DNA of 63,815 nucleotides from Chitinophagaceae bacterium (GCA_025449645.1 JANWIY010000027.1:1-63815); one strand, 5' to 3'; counted from the stretch's first letter, positions 52,331 through 61,289 are shown. Translations and numbers: made by a program. The notes: generated by a model not told the origin, from the letters alone.

Positions 52331-52924
52331 CTAAAATTGAATGAAATTTTTTAAGATATGCTCGCCGGTAGCTGCGCTTTTTTCCGGATGGAACTGAACA
52401 CCATAGAAATTATTCTTATGAAGACCTGAACTATATGATTCTCCATAATCCGTTTTTGAAATGGTGTCAATCCCTGATCCGGCATAAAATCCATGAACAA
52501 AATAACAATAACTATTTTCCGCCACATTCCGGAACAGCGGATCCTTAAGATCATAAATTGTATTCCAACCTATCTGGGGCACTTTGAGCGTATGATCTTC
52601 TGCAGAATTAAACTTCTTCACTTCTTCTTCGAAAATTCCAAGGCATTCCGTATCATTTTCTTCTGAATAGGTACACATCAGCTGCAGGCCTAGACAAATT
52701 CCCAGCACGGGTTGCTTCAGATTCCGGATCAGGTGGTCCAGTTCTCTTTCCCGCAAATAATTCATTGCCGTGCTTGCTTCGCCCACCCCCGGAAAAATGA
52801 CCTTGTCAGCCGACTGGATGACAGAAGGATCATCGGTAACTGTTGCTTCCACGCCAATGCGCTCCAGTGCAAAGAGGACGGACTGGATATTGCCTGCATT
52901 ATATTTTAAGATGACCAGTTTCAG
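52331..52924 (-). CDS. hisH: Imidazole glycerol phosphate synthase, glutaminase subunit, with apparent CTG start
   Basis: 197 residues. The class I amidotransferase nucleophile is in VLGICLGLQLM near residue 83, with the His and Glu in FYGVQFHPEKS. The first canonical start (GTG at 52852) would cut off the first strand of the fold. The frame is open upstream, and CTG at 52924 gives a full-length N-terminus, xKLVILKYNAGNIQSVLFALERIG, matching family HisH. This CTG overlaps the trpA stop codon as CTGA, where ATGA would be usual. HisH supplies ammonia to HisF. Confidence 0.9.
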   Translation of the reverse strand: MKLVILKYNAGNIQSVLFALERIGVEATVTDDPSVIQSADKVIFPGVGEASTAMNYLRERELDHLIRNLKQPVLGICLGLQLMCTYSEENDTECLGIFEEEVKKFNSAEDHTLKVPQIGWNTIYDLKDPLFRNVAENSYCYFVHGFYAGSGIDTISKTDYGESYSSGLHKNNFYGVQFHPEKSAATGEHILKNFIQF

Positions 52925-53694
52925 GAAAGTGATTTTAGAAATTCATTTGTCCGCGTTCCAATTTCTTCAGGCTTCGCCCCTGACAAAGTCTTAATGTAAG
53001 CCGTACCTATGATTGCGCCGTTTGCATAGGCACAGGCTTTGGAAAAACTTTCTTTGTCCCTGATGCCAAACCCGATCAAAACCGGATTACGAAGGGTCAT
53101 CGCGTTTAGCCGGTTGAAGTAGACAGCCTGATCGGAAAGATTCTTGTTTTTTCCCGTCGTGGAAGAAGAGGAAACGGCGTAAAGAAAACCCGAGCTCAGG
53201 GCGTCCAGTTTCTGAATTCTTTCCACGGAGGTTTCCGGCGTTACGAGAAAAACAAAATCCAGTTGATATTTCCGAACCAGCTTACCATATTCCTTTTCAA
53301 ATTCAAACATGGGGAGATCCGGAAGAATGAGTCCGTCCACACCTGCAGCCTTTGCATCACGGCAAAATTTTTCAAACCCATATTGTAAAACGGGATTCAT
53401 ATATCCCATGAGCAGAACGGGTAAATGAATTTCCTGCCGGAATTTTTCCAATTGATGAAAGAGCACGGTGCTTGTCATTCCATTGGCCAGTGCAACGGAG
53501 CCGCTTGCCTGTATCACCGGGCCGTCCGCCAGGGGATCGCTATAGGGCATGCCCAGCTCGATCATGTCCGCCCCGGCCTCCTGAAGCGCCTTCATCACGG
53601 GCAGTGTACTGTCCAGGAATGGAAATCCTGCAGTACAATACACATTTAGAATATCATGCTTTTTCTGTTGAAAAAGTTCCTGAATACGGCCCAT
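52921..53694 (-). CDS. trpA: Tryptophan synthase alpha subunit
   Basis: 257 residues, TIM barrel. MIELGMPYSDPLADGPVIQ has the catalytic Glu (ELG) and Asp (SDP) regions; VFLVTPETS and VLIGFGIRD are phosphate-side loops. It splits indole-3-glycerol phosphate and passes indole to TrpB. The start at 53694 (MGRIQELF) is preferred; the open frame runs 26 residues further into the end of trpB. Its stop codon overlaps the hisH start. Confidence 0.97.
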   Translation of the reverse strand: MGRIQELFQQKKHDILNVYCTAGFPFLDSTLPVMKALQEAGADMIELGMPYSDPLADGPVIQASGSVALANGMTSTVLFHQLEKFRQEIHLPVLLMGYMNPVLQYGFEKFCRDAKAAGVDGLILPDLPMFEFEKEYGKLVRKYQLDFVFLVTPETSVERIQKLDALSSGFLYAVSSSSTTGKNKNLSDQAVYFNRLNAMTLRNPVLIGFGIRDKESFSKACAYANGAIIGTAYIKTLSGAKPEEIGTRTNEFLKSLS

Positions 53695-53714
53695 GGTTTT
53701 AATTATTGCTTTAT

Positions 53715-54908
53715 TTATTTCATTGCCTTCATGTAGGTATCCAGGTCTTTGTCTCCACGGCCACTCAGACAAATTACAACGGACGACTCCTTTTCAAAAT
53801 GGATTTTCTCTAAAACGGCCAGGGCATGTGCAGATTCCAATGCGGGGATTATTCCTTCCAGCCTGGCAAGAAGGAAGGCGGCACTTAATGCCTCCTCATC
53901 GGTGGCACTATAAAAATTGGCCCTCCCGGAAACAAATAAATGCGCATGCATCGGGCCGATACCGGGATAATCGAGACCCGCTGAAATACTATGGGGTTCT
54001 ATCACCTGACCATCATCAGTTTGCATTACGAGACTCCGGCTTCCATGCAAAACGCCTTTTTTACCTAATTGCGTTGTAGCTGCACTCATGCCGCTGTGAA
54101 TACCCTGACCGGCTGCTTCCACGGCGATCAGCTTTACACTTTCATCGTCCAGGTAATGGTAAAAAGCGCCTGCTGCATTGCTTCCCCCGCCGACACAAGC
54201 GATCACTGCATCCGGACTATCCCTTCCGGTTTTTGCCATCAACTGCAATTTTATTTCTCTACTGATAACACTTTGAAATCGCGCCACCATATCGGGGTAG
54301 GGATGCGGACCCACAACGCTCCCGATGATATAATGGGTATCGGCCGGGTGATTTATCCAATCCCGGATCGCCTCGTTGGTTGCATCTTTAAGGGTTTTGC
54401 TGCCGCTGGTGGCCGGAATTACAGTGGCACCCAGCATCTTCATCCGTGCCACATTGGGTGCCTGCCGCTGAATATCTTTTTCCCCCATATACACGATACA
54501 TTCCAGGCCTTTAAGGGCGCAGACTGTTGCCGTAGCCACACCGTGCTGACCAGCTCCGGTTTCGGCAATGATTCTTTTTTTTCCTAATCTACCGGCAAGC
54601 AGGATCTGACCTATCGTATTGTTGATCTTGTGTGCACCCGTATGACAAAGATCCTCGCGTTTAAGAAAAATAGAAACCCCGTATCGGCCGCTTAATCTCT
54701 CTGCACGATACAAGGCCGTCGGCCGGCCTGCATAGTCCTTCAGCAAGTCCTCAAATTCTCTGAGAAATCCAGGATCCTCCATGATCTCCAGGTAACGGGT
54801 CCTCAATTCTTCCACATTGCTGTAAAGCATTTCCGGAATGAAAGCGCCCCCGAATTCGCCGTAATATCCCTGCGCTGTCGGATGCTGATATGTTTTTGAT
54901 CTGGTCAT
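53715..54908 (-). CDS. trpB: Tryptophan synthase beta subunit
   Basis: 397 residues, fold type II PLP enzyme. PLP lysine K94 lies in HTGAHKINN; phosphate loop is [11 protein letters not shown] near residue 240; the beta-subunit signature [13 protein letters not shown] and EHS-like [15 protein letters not shown] are present. It joins indole and serine to tryptophan. Upstream, 96 nt separate it from trpF and hold an AACGCTTAACG word array and a near-consensus box (TATTTTG, 22 nt before the ATG) that might be an internal promoter. Confidence 0.98.
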   Translation of the reverse strand: MTRSKTYQHPTAQGYYGEFGGAFIPEMLYSNVEELRTRYLEIMEDPGFLREFEDLLKDYAGRPTALYRAERLSGRYGVSIFLKREDLCHTGAHKINNTIGQILLAGRLGKKRIIAETGAGQHGVATATVCALKGLECIVYMGEKDIQRQAPNVARMKMLGATVIPATSGSKTLKDATNEAIRDWINHPADTHYIIGSVVGPHPYPDMVARFQSVISREIKLQLMAKTGRDSPDAVIACVGGGSNAAGAFYHYLDDESVKLIAVEAAGQGIHSGMSAATTQLGKKGVLHGSRSLVMQTDDGQVIEPHSISAGLDYPGIGPMHAHLFVSGRANFYSATDEEALSAAFLLARLEGIIPALESAHALAVLEKIHFEKESSVVICLSGRGDKDLDTYMKAMK

Positions 54909-54954
54909 GTTTTATGCTTCACCCGTAATGCAAAATACTGAATGCTGAGCTCAA

Positions 54955-55020
54955 AATTTGAGGCTACGCGTCAGCGTTATACGTTAAGCATTTTGCCTTC
55001 AACGTTAAGCGTTGAGCGTT
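54955..55020. repeat. AACGCTTAACG word array
   Basis: Related words GCGTTATACGTTAAGC, CAACGTTAAGCGTTGAGCG and GCTACGCGTCAGCG fill the trpB-trpF spacer. The array runs into the 3' end of trpF, encoding its last residues (TLNA) and its TAA stop codon. Confidence 0.6.
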
Positions 55021-55640
55021 TTAAAAAATTCCTCCACTTTATCGAGATCCTTAACTCCACTGCTTATTTCACAGCGGCTGTTAATATCAACAGCAAAAAG
55101 TTTTTTTCCGACGGGCTCTTCACTAAATGCTTTCAATTTTTCTACATCGTCAGGTTCAATGCCCCCGCTGAGGAAAAAAAGTTTATCGATCCCGGCTGGT
55201 TTCAATACATCCCAGTTAAACTTCTTTCCCGTACCTCCATAGCCCACGCCCAGAGTATCGAAAAGGAACATATCGCTGGGTTCATCGAAAGGCTTAATGA
55301 TCCAGGATATCGGATCATCTTCTCCCAGGCGGAATACCTTGATCACCGTCACGTAGTTTGCAATCAGGTCGCATTGGTGCGGACTTTCGTCCCCATGCAG
55401 TTGCACCATATCGAGGCCGAATTCATCCACCGTGTGCATCATCTCCTCGTAGGGCGTATTCACGAAAACGCCCACTTTGCCTATTCTTAATTTCGCCTTC
55501 CGCAATTCCTGGCCGCGGATATGCCTCGATGCAAAACGGGGTGATTTCGGATAGAAAATAAACCCGGCAAAATCAACGCCCATCTCATCAAGCTTTCTCA
55601 CCTGGTCGAGCTGCGTCATACCGCAAACTTTTACTCTCAT
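55005..55640 (-). CDS. trpF: Phosphoribosylanthranilate isomerase
   Basis: 211 residues, TIM barrel. RVKVCGMTQLDQVRKLDEMGVDFAGFIFYPKSPRF holds the catalytic Cys (KVCG) and substrate site; LFDTLGVGYGGTGKKFNWD has the catalytic Asp; LSGGIEPDDV the phosphate loop. The ATG at 55640 lies inside the 3' end of trpC (53-nt overlap). The C-terminus is encoded by the AACGCTTAACG word array. Confidence 0.97.
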   Translation of the reverse strand: MRVKVCGMTQLDQVRKLDEMGVDFAGFIFYPKSPRFASRHIRGQELRKAKLRIGKVGVFVNTPYEEMMHTVDEFGLDMVQLHGDESPHQCDLIANYVTVIKVFRLGEDDPISWIIKPFDEPSDMFLFDTLGVGYGGTGKKFNWDVLKPAGIDKLFFLSGGIEPDDVEKLKAFSEEPVGKKLFAVDINSRCEISSGVKDLDKVEEFFKTLNA

Positions 55641-56436
55641 CAAGATTCCTTTTAAGTTGGTCAACAAATGAGGCAAAAGCAATCGCCGGATCAGGTTCTT
55701 TCATAAACTGTTCACCGATCAGAAAACCGCTGAACCCGGCAGATTTCAATATACGAATCGTTTCCACATCCCGGATGCCGCTCTCTGCAATAATCGTTTT
55801 CCCCTGCGGCAGCCTTTGCGCAAGCACAATTGACCGGTTGATATCTACTTTAAAAGTTTTCAGATCCCTGTTGTTGATTCCGATGATATCTATGTCATCA
55901 CAAAGATGCGTCAATTCAGATTCCTGATGGATTTCAAGCAGGGTCTCCAAGCCTAATCCTTTCGCAAATACTGCAAGTTTTTTCGTTTCTGCGGGAGTCA
56001 GGCAGGCAGCGATCAGCAGGATCAGGTCGGCACCCATGGCCTTCGACTCTGTAATCTGGTATTCATCCAGGATAAAATCCTTTCTGAGCAGGGGCAACGC
56101 ATGTACACGGGCTTTTAAAAAGTCATCCGTTGAACCACCAAAAGAGGGCATATCGGTAAGCACCGAAATGCCAGAAGCACCAAACCGGGCATAGGCGGCC
56201 GTAATCTTTTCGACGGAAGCATCCGGATGTAGAATCCCTTTGGAAGGGGAACGTCTTTTGAACTCAGCAATAATGCCCGTTTTTCCGGGATCCCCCAGGA
56301 ATTTTTTGAGTGAAAGGATTTCCCTGGAAAAAAAGGCCGCCTTTTCCAGCCCATGCACCGGCGTTTCCAGCTTACGCTGACGCACTTCTTCCCTTTTGTA
56401 AGCAATAATCTTTTCAAGTATATTCAGTTCGCTCAT
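55588..56436 (-). CDS. trpC: Indole-3-glycerol phosphate synthase
   Basis: 282 residues, TIM barrel. IIAEFKRRSPSKGIL (catalytic Lys and Glu), PLLRKDFILDEYQITESKAMGADLILLI, IGINNRDLKTFKVD and IIAESGI are the standard motifs. The last 25 residues (about QLKRNLDESKSLRYDAARPGEKA) extend past the usual end and overlap trpF, so the stop codon has drifted downstream or trpF has been brought closer. Confidence 0.97.
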   Translation of the reverse strand: MSELNILEKIIAYKREEVRQRKLETPVHGLEKAAFFSREILSLKKFLGDPGKTGIIAEFKRRSPSKGILHPDASVEKITAAYARFGASGISVLTDMPSFGGSTDDFLKARVHALPLLRKDFILDEYQITESKAMGADLILLIAACLTPAETKKLAVFAKGLGLETLLEIHQESELTHLCDDIDIIGINNRDLKTFKVDINRSIVLAQRLPQGKTIIAESGIRDVETIRILKSAGFSGFLIGEQFMKEPDPAIAFASFVDQLKRNLDESKSLRYDAARPGEKA

Positions 56437-56532
56437 TCTTAAATCTTCAAATTATCTAACATCTCCTTCTTAAAGTGTCGGAGGGCTATTTCCACAATTG
56501 TACCCTCTCCACGCCGGGCTTCCTGAGGAAAG

Positions 56533-56573
56533 GAATTTTCAAATTTCCAAATACACAAATTTTCAAATTCCAC
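56533..56573. repeat. GGAATTTGAAAATTTG words at the trpD 3' end
   Basis: AATTTTCAAATTTCCAAATACACAAATTTTCAAATTCC lies between the trpD stop codon and trpC, starting 3 nt past the stop. It is a tandem array without an inverted arm. Confidence 0.55.
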
Positions 56574-56575
56574 TT

Positions 56576-57568
56576 TCACTGTAGGGAAACCAGTTTATCC
56601 AGTGCCCCGAGCGCTTTTCCACTTTCAAGACTTTCCACCGATGCCTCAAATGCCTGGTCGTAGGTTTCATAACGGCCTGTGCAATATAGCGCCATTGCCG
56701 CATTCGCAAATACCACCGCGTTTTGCGCCCAGGAACCCTTTCCCTGAAGGATATGGAGAAATATTTTCGCCGCCTCCTCAACGGTGTTCCCGCCATAAAT
56801 ATCAGCCGGGCTAACCATTCTCTTTCCAAGTTGCTCGGGAGTCATTACCCTTTCTCCTTCATTAGTGATCACGCGCGCATCTCCGGTCAGAGACAATTCA
56901 TCGTAGCCATCCAGGCTATGAATGATCGCAAAAGAAGACCGCGTCTGCTGAAGCAGATAAGTATAAATCCTGGCCATTTCGAGATTATAAACACCCACCA
57001 GCTGAAACTTTGGGGAAGCCGGATTCACCATGGGGCCCAGCATGTTAAAAAAAGTACGGATACCAAGGTTCTTGCGGATTCCGCCAACGGCTTTTAGAGC
57101 CGGATGAAAAATTGGCGCATGCAAAAAACAAATATTACTTTCTTCCACTTCCCTGTTCAGTTTTCCTGCATCATTGCTGAACCGGTACCCCAACTGCTCC
57201 ATTACGTTGGATGCACCGCTTATGCTGGTTGCCCCATAGTTTCCGTGCTTGGCCACTTTTTGACCAGCGCCTGCAACAATAAAACAGGAAAGGGTCGATA
57301 TATTAAAAGTATTCTTACCGTCACCTCCGGTCCCAACGATGTCAATTACCTCATGACCATTCAGATCCACTTTAACCGCCAGCTCCAAAAGCGCGTCGCG
57401 GAAACCCTGTAATTCCTCAATTGTAATACTTCGCATAAGGAACACTGTGATAAACGCGGTGATCTCCGACTCATTGTATTGACCCCTTGATATGTTTACC
57501 AGCACATCCTTCGCCTGTTCCCGGGTGAGGGTCTTGTATTCAAAGAGGAGTTGTAGTATTTTTTTCAC
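56576..57568 (-). CDS. trpD: Anthranilate phosphoribosyltransferase
   Basis: 330 residues. The PRPP loop is DIVGTGGDGKNTFNIST near residue 80; KHGNYGATSISGASNVMEQLG and GIRTFFNMLGPMVNPA are the anthranilate-side motifs. The start is a GTG at 57568. Upstream is a 201-nt spacer filled with word arrays. Confidence 0.97.
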   Translation of the reverse strand: MKKILQLLFEYKTLTREQAKDVLVNISRGQYNESEITAFITVFLMRSITIEELQGFRDALLELAVKVDLNGHEVIDIVGTGGDGKNTFNISTLSCFIVAGAGQKVAKHGNYGATSISGASNVMEQLGYRFSNDAGKLNREVEESNICFLHAPIFHPALKAVGGIRKNLGIRTFFNMLGPMVNPASPKFQLVGVYNLEMARIYTYLLQQTRSSFAIIHSLDGYDELSLTGDARVITNEGERVMTPEQLGKRMVSPADIYGGNTVEEAAKIFLHILQGKGSWAQNAVVFANAAMALYCTGRYETYDQAFEASVESLESGKALGALDKLVSLQ

Positions 57569-57775
57569 GTTAAAAATTAAAAAGTAAAAAGTAAAAAGTA
57601 AAAAGTAAAAAATGGTCTCCGTTTTTTGTTGTTAAAAGCAATTTATATAAAATGCTGCTTCATATTTTTAAATACTTTTTCAAATTTTCTATGATTGTTT
57701 TATATTTGTAGTCCTTCTGAAAATCACATTTTCACATTTTCACATTTTCACATTTTCACATTTTACTTTTTACTT
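57569..57775. repeat. Two word arrays in the trpG-trpD spacer
   Basis: A GTAAAAA array (57582-57610, about five copies) lies against the trpD start. A CACATTTT array (57725-57766, five copies) plus ACTTTTTACTT lies against the trpG stop. The ACTTTTTACTT end is complementary to the first array, so the whole 200 nt can fold back. The TAA of trpG belongs to it. A TATATTTG box at 57701-57708 points the other way (plus strand), antisense to trpG; no gene is seen there. Confidence 0.7.
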
Positions 57776-58360
57776 CCTCAGCCAATTCCTCATAATCTTC
57801 TCCCCATCCGGTGTAAGCACGCTTTCAGGATGAAACTGTACGCCCAGCACATCATACTTCCTGTGTCGCAGCGCCATAATATGTCCGCCTGCGTCCTTTG
57901 CCGTAACCTCCAGTTCAGCAGGAAATCCTGATGGATCGATTACCCAGCTGTGATAGCGCCCCGCTGCAAACTGATCAGGCAGTCCGGAGAATAGATCGGC
58001 ATTCACCTGGTTGCCGGATTCACTCCGCCGAATCACTTCCACGGGCATGGCAACACCGTGATATACCGTGGAAAGATTCAGCAATCTGCCACCGAATACC
58101 TCTGCTATGGCCTGATGGCCAAGGCAAACACCCAGGATGGATTTGCTGGAAGCATATTGTTTGATCAGGGGCAGCAGCAATCCTGCTTCAGCAGGAAGAC
58201 CGGGCCCCGGAGATAAAATGATTTTATCATATTGGTTTACGTTATCCAACAGGATCTGGTCATTTCTGTAAACATCTACCTTCTCTCCCGTGATCTTCTC
58301 GACCAGGTGAACCAGGTTATAAGTAAAAGAATCGTAATTGTCAAAAACCAGTATTTTCAT
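57770..58360 (-). CDS. trpG: Anthranilate synthase glutaminase component
   Basis: 196 residues, class I amidotransferase. ILVFDNYDSFTYNLVHLVE start, LSPGPGLPAEAG, nucleophile in ILGVCLGHQAIAEVFGG near residue 80, and GVQFHPESVLTPDG. It supplies ammonia to TrpE. Its stop codon is within the AAGTAAAAAGTAAAA words. Confidence 0.98.
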   Translation of the reverse strand: MKILVFDNYDSFTYNLVHLVEKITGEKVDVYRNDQILLDNVNQYDKIILSPGPGLPAEAGLLLPLIKQYASSKSILGVCLGHQAIAEVFGGRLLNLSTVYHGVAMPVEVIRRSESGNQVNADLFSGLPDQFAAGRYHSWVIDPSGFPAELEVTAKDAGGHIMALRHRKYDVLGVQFHPESVLTPDGEKIMRNWLRK

Positions 58361-58408
58361 CCGTTCATTTTTTATAATCTGAAGGCATGCGCGCCATAAA
58401 AATTATTC

Positions 58409-59818
58409 TTATAATGTTGCTGCGAGTTGGATAGCCCTTTTTAATGCTCCAAGTTTATGATTCACTTCCTCAAGTTCGTTTACGGGTTTGCTGGCCGCAA
58501 CCACCCCGGCTCCGGCCTGGTAGGTTAGTGTATTGCGCCGGCTCAGGAGACTCCTGATCATGATCGCCTGGGTGCATGCTCCGTCAAATCCGATAAAGCC
58601 GATACAACCTCCGTAGTAACTTCTCGGCGTCGGTTCATATCCCGCAATCAGTTCCATAGCCCGGATCTTGGGTGCGCCACTCAGGGTGCCTGCAGGGAAA
58701 GTAGCCGCCAGCAACTCAAAGGGATTGCTGTTTTTAGCCAGCTTCCCTTTTACTTCGCTCACCAGGTGGATTACATGGGAATAATACTGAACCTCACGGA
58801 AATGGGTAACCGAAACATCATCACATTTCCTGCTCAGGTCATTCCTGGCAAGATCCACGAGCATCACATGTTCCGCATTTTCCTTGGCATCTTTCACCAG
58901 GGTGTCGGCCATTTCCTTATCCACTTCGTCATTCCCCGTCCTCCGGCAGGTTCCGGCAATGGGATGCATTACAGCTTTTCCATCCCTGATCAGCACCTGA
59001 GATTCGGGGGAAGAGCCCATCAGCCGGTAATCACCATAATCAAAATAGAATAAATAAGGGCTGGGATTAACATTGCGGAGAGCCCGGTAAACATTGAATT
59101 CATCACCAATGAAGGACAGCTGAAACCGCCGGCTAAGCACAATCTGAAATACATCTCCGCGAAGGCAGCTTTTAATTCCTTTCTCAACCATCTCCATGTA
59201 TTCCTTATCCGTCAGGTTTGTTCTTTCCTCTCCGATCGCAAGGAAAGGATAAACAGGCACATCTTTGGAACGGATCAGCGACTCCACAAGGGGCAATTCA
59301 CTTTCAACGTCTGCTACCTGGTTCTCGCATAAATACAACTCGTCTTTAAAATGATTAATGGCGATAACGTATTGGTAGAGGCGATAGCGCATGAGAGGAA
59401 TAACGGGTGCATCTGTGGTCTCGGGCAGATTGATCCTGTCAAAAAATCTTACCGCGTCAAAACTTGTATATCCAAAAAGGCCTTGTGCCGTTTTCACAGG
59501 CTTCTCATCCGCGGTTTCAACATCAAAATGCTGCATATAATCCCAGAGCATACCAGGAACTTCAGCGGATCCCAGGCTTATCTTTTCTGTCGGTCTACCG
59601 GGATATTTAAACTCCATCCGCAGGTTATCGGAAATCTCAATTCCGCCTATGGCATGTATGCAGATAAACGAATAACTGTTTTCCGCAGCGTGGTAATCCG
59701 TGCTTTCAAGGAGCACCGTATCGCGGAACCGGTCGCGTAGCCTGAGGTAAATACCCACGGGCGTGTATACGTCGGAAAGTATTTTTTTGTAAATGGTCTT
59801 TAACTGGATCTTTTTCAT
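58409..59818 (-). CDS. trpE: Anthranilate synthase component I
   Basis: 469 residues. The N-terminal part has the tryptophan feedback-site motif LLES (TVLLESTDYHAAEN) near residue 35. The chorismate-binding domain has FQIVLSRRF, HPIAGTCRRTG, LVDLARNDL, FPAGTLSGAPKIRAMELI and YGGCIGFIG. The ATG at 59818 is preferred because the upstream in-frame ATG at 59869 overlaps the T run of the terminator; GAGG lies just before 59818. Confidence 0.97.
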   Translation of the reverse strand: MKKIQLKTIYKKILSDVYTPVGIYLRLRDRFRDTVLLESTDYHAAENSYSFICIHAIGGIEISDNLRMEFKYPGRPTEKISLGSAEVPGMLWDYMQHFDVETADEKPVKTAQGLFGYTSFDAVRFFDRINLPETTDAPVIPLMRYRLYQYVIAINHFKDELYLCENQVADVESELPLVESLIRSKDVPVYPFLAIGEERTNLTDKEYMEMVEKGIKSCLRGDVFQIVLSRRFQLSFIGDEFNVYRALRNVNPSPYLFYFDYGDYRLMGSSPESQVLIRDGKAVMHPIAGTCRRTGNDEVDKEMADTLVKDAKENAEHVMLVDLARNDLSRKCDDVSVTHFREVQYYSHVIHLVSEVKGKLAKNSNPFELLAATFPAGTLSGAPKIRAMELIAGYEPTPRSYYGGCIGFIGFDGACTQAIMIRSLLSRRNTLTYQAGAGVVAASKPVNELEEVNHKLGALKRAIQLAATL

Positions 59819-59869
59819 AAAGCCTCGCTGAATGATGTTTTTATTCCCGCCCTGCTTCATCCGCCACAT

Positions 59870-59896
59870 AAAAAAAGCCCCGGATAAAACCGGGGC
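59870..59896 (-). terminator. trp attenuator terminator
   Basis: On the minus strand GCCCCGG (59896-59890), a six-base loop, CCGGGGC (59883-59877), then seven T. It lies 51 nt before trpE. Its 5' arm can pair instead with CGGGGC at 59936-59931 inside the trpL coding region, giving the antiterminator. Confidence 0.9.
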
Positions 59897-59924
59897 CTGA
59901 TATGTTTATAACATAGCTATCGCA

Positions 59925-59987
59925 TTACGCGCCCCGATCGGAGTTTGTATGCCACCACCATGTATTATTTATGAGCTTTTTTGTCAT
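59925..59987 (-). CDS. trpL: trp leader peptide with three consecutive tryptophans
   Basis: 20 residues: MTKKLINNTWWWHTNSDRGA. The three Trp codons are 59960-59952. The antiterminator arm (CGGGGC, 59936-59931) falls on codons 18-19, five to six codons past the Trp run. A ribosome stalled at Trp would leave it free, and one that reaches the stop codon (59925) would cover it, so the terminator forms. The peptide begins 45 nt after hisB. The imperfect box GATATTTG lies 6 nt before its ATG. Confidence 0.85.
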   Translation of the reverse strand: MTKKLINNTWWWHTNSDRGA

Positions 59988-60004
59988 GCTTTGCAAATAT
60001 CAGC

Positions 60005-60031
60005 GGTAATTTTCAAATTTCCAAATCAGGT
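60005..60031. repeat. Short GAAAATTT word array after hisB
   Basis: AATTTTCAAATTTCCAAATC (60009-60028) follows the hisB stop codon directly, just upstream of trpL. Same word type as at 35528-35588 and 56533-56573. Confidence 0.45.
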
Positions 60032-60032
60032 T

Positions 60033-61172
60033 TCAAATGAAGCCTTTTGTAGTTGGTAAATAATTGCTCAACGGATCCCGTTTGATTGCCATTCGCACGG
60101 CTCTGGCGAATGCTTTGAAAATGGCTTCTATTTTATGGTGCTCATTCTCTCCATGACATTCAATATTCAGGTTACACCTGGCCGCATCGGAAAAAGATTT
60201 GAAGAAATGAAAAAACATTTCCGTAGGCATATCTCCCAGTTTTTCCCTCTGGAAAGAAGCGTTCCATACTATCCAGCTCCTGCCGCCGAAATCGAGCAAA
60301 ACCCGGGCTTCGGCATCATCCATGGGCAATGCAAACCCATACCGCTCCATTCCCCGCTTGTCGGCCAGCGCCATACCAAAAGCCTCTCCGAGTGCAATCC
60401 CGGTATCTTCGATGGTATGATGCTCATCGATTTGAAGGTCCCCCTTAACCTGAATGTGCAGGTCCATTTTCCCATGACGCGCGATCTGTTCCAGCATGTG
60501 ATCGAAAAAGCCAAGGCCGGTATGGATTTCTGAATTCCCCTGGCCGTCTGCATTTAATTCGATCCTTATCCTGGTTTCATGCGTATTCCGTTCATGAACA
60601 ACATGGCGGAGGCCGGATTTGAGATAAATATATATTTCCTCCCAATTCGTGGTCTCCAGCGCAACTTGTTTTTCCAGGTCGCTTAAGGAATCGCTGATCT
60701 CTTTTCTTCCCAGTCCCGCATCGTGTTTTATCCAGATGGCCGCACAGCCCAGATTCCTGGCAAGCTGCACATCCGTTATGCGATCGCCGATCACAAAGGA
60801 TCCGGGAATATCATATTCTTTATTGTTCAGGTAGCCCGTGAGCATGCCAATTCCAGGTTTACGGTTCGGCGAATGGTCCTCAGGCAAAGATTTGTCAATA
60901 TGAACCCCGCTGAAATGAATGCCTTCGTTCTCCAGGCTTTTCATGAGCAGGTTCTGTACGGGCCAGAAAGTTTTATCGGGGAAAGCCGGAGTACCCAAAC
61001 CGTCCTGGTTGGTCACCATCACCAATTCATATTCCATTTCACGGGCAATCCTGCCCATGAATTCAAACATCCCCGGATAAAATTCAAGCTTGCTGAAGTC
61101 ATCCACCTGATAGGTTGGCGGCGCTTCTCTGATCAGCGTTCCATCCCTGTCAATAAACAAGATTCTTTTCAT
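60033..61172 (-). CDS. hisB: Bifunctional histidinol-phosphatase / imidazoleglycerol-phosphate dehydratase
   Basis: 379 residues. Residues 1-165 are a HAD phosphatase: [15 protein letters not shown] (nucleophile Asp), [10 protein letters not shown] and [12 protein letters not shown]. Residues 185-379 are the dehydratase: [70 protein letters not shown], with the Mn-binding His pairs. It performs steps 6 and 8 of histidine synthesis. The region around its start is partly duplicated downstream in the spacer (61152-61289). Confidence 0.98.
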   Translation of the reverse strand: MKRILFIDRDGTLIREAPPTYQVDDFSKLEFYPGMFEFMGRIAREMEYELVMVTNQDGLGTPAFPDKTFWPVQNLLMKSLENEGIHFSGVHIDKSLPEDHSPNRKPGIGMLTGYLNNKEYDIPGSFVIGDRITDVQLARNLGCAAIWIKHDAGLGRKEISDSLSDLEKQVALETTNWEEIYIYLKSGLRHVVHERNTHETRIRIELNADGQGNSEIHTGLGFFDHMLEQIARHGKMDLHIQVKGDLQIDEHHTIEDTGIALGEAFGMALADKRGMERYGFALPMDDAEARVLLDFGGRSWIVWNASFQREKLGDMPTEMFFHFFKSFSDAARCNLNIECHGENEHHKIEAIFKAFARAVRMAIKRDPLSNYLPTTKGFI

Positions 61173-61289
61173 TTCCCCGCTTTTATCAGGATCTGAGAAT
61201 TGGATAATGTGAAAATGTGTTAATTTCTAAATAAACAAGATTCATTCCTTTTCCATGCTCCTTTCAGGATCCGAGAATTGGATAATGTG
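61152..61289. repeat. 78-nt tandem duplication covering the hisB start
   Basis: 61152-61211 and 61230-61289 match at a 78-nt offset. AATAAACAAGATTC at the left end and TCAGGATCYGAGAATTGGATAATGTG at the right end recur; the latter is 26 nt with a single difference (61186-61211 and 61264-61289). The first copy contains the first codons of hisB (KRILFI); the second is a non-coding remnant. ATGTGAAA words follow both. Confidence 0.75.

Noticed and set aside
57701-57708. Plus-strand TATATTTG box in the trpD-trpG spacer as a promoter of a new gene
   Set aside because: No plus-strand ORF or RNA-like structure follows before trpG; antisense transcription is possible but unsupported.
57569-57775. Tandem CACATTTT and GTAAAAA copies as a possible CRISPR array
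   Set aside because: The copies are contiguous 7-8-mers without unique spacers of constant length, and no cas genes are in the window.
59819-59869. Longer trpE ORF starting MWRMKQGG
   Set aside because: Its ATG overlaps the T run of the attenuator terminator, and 59818 has a GAGG before it and the conserved TrpE N-terminus after it.
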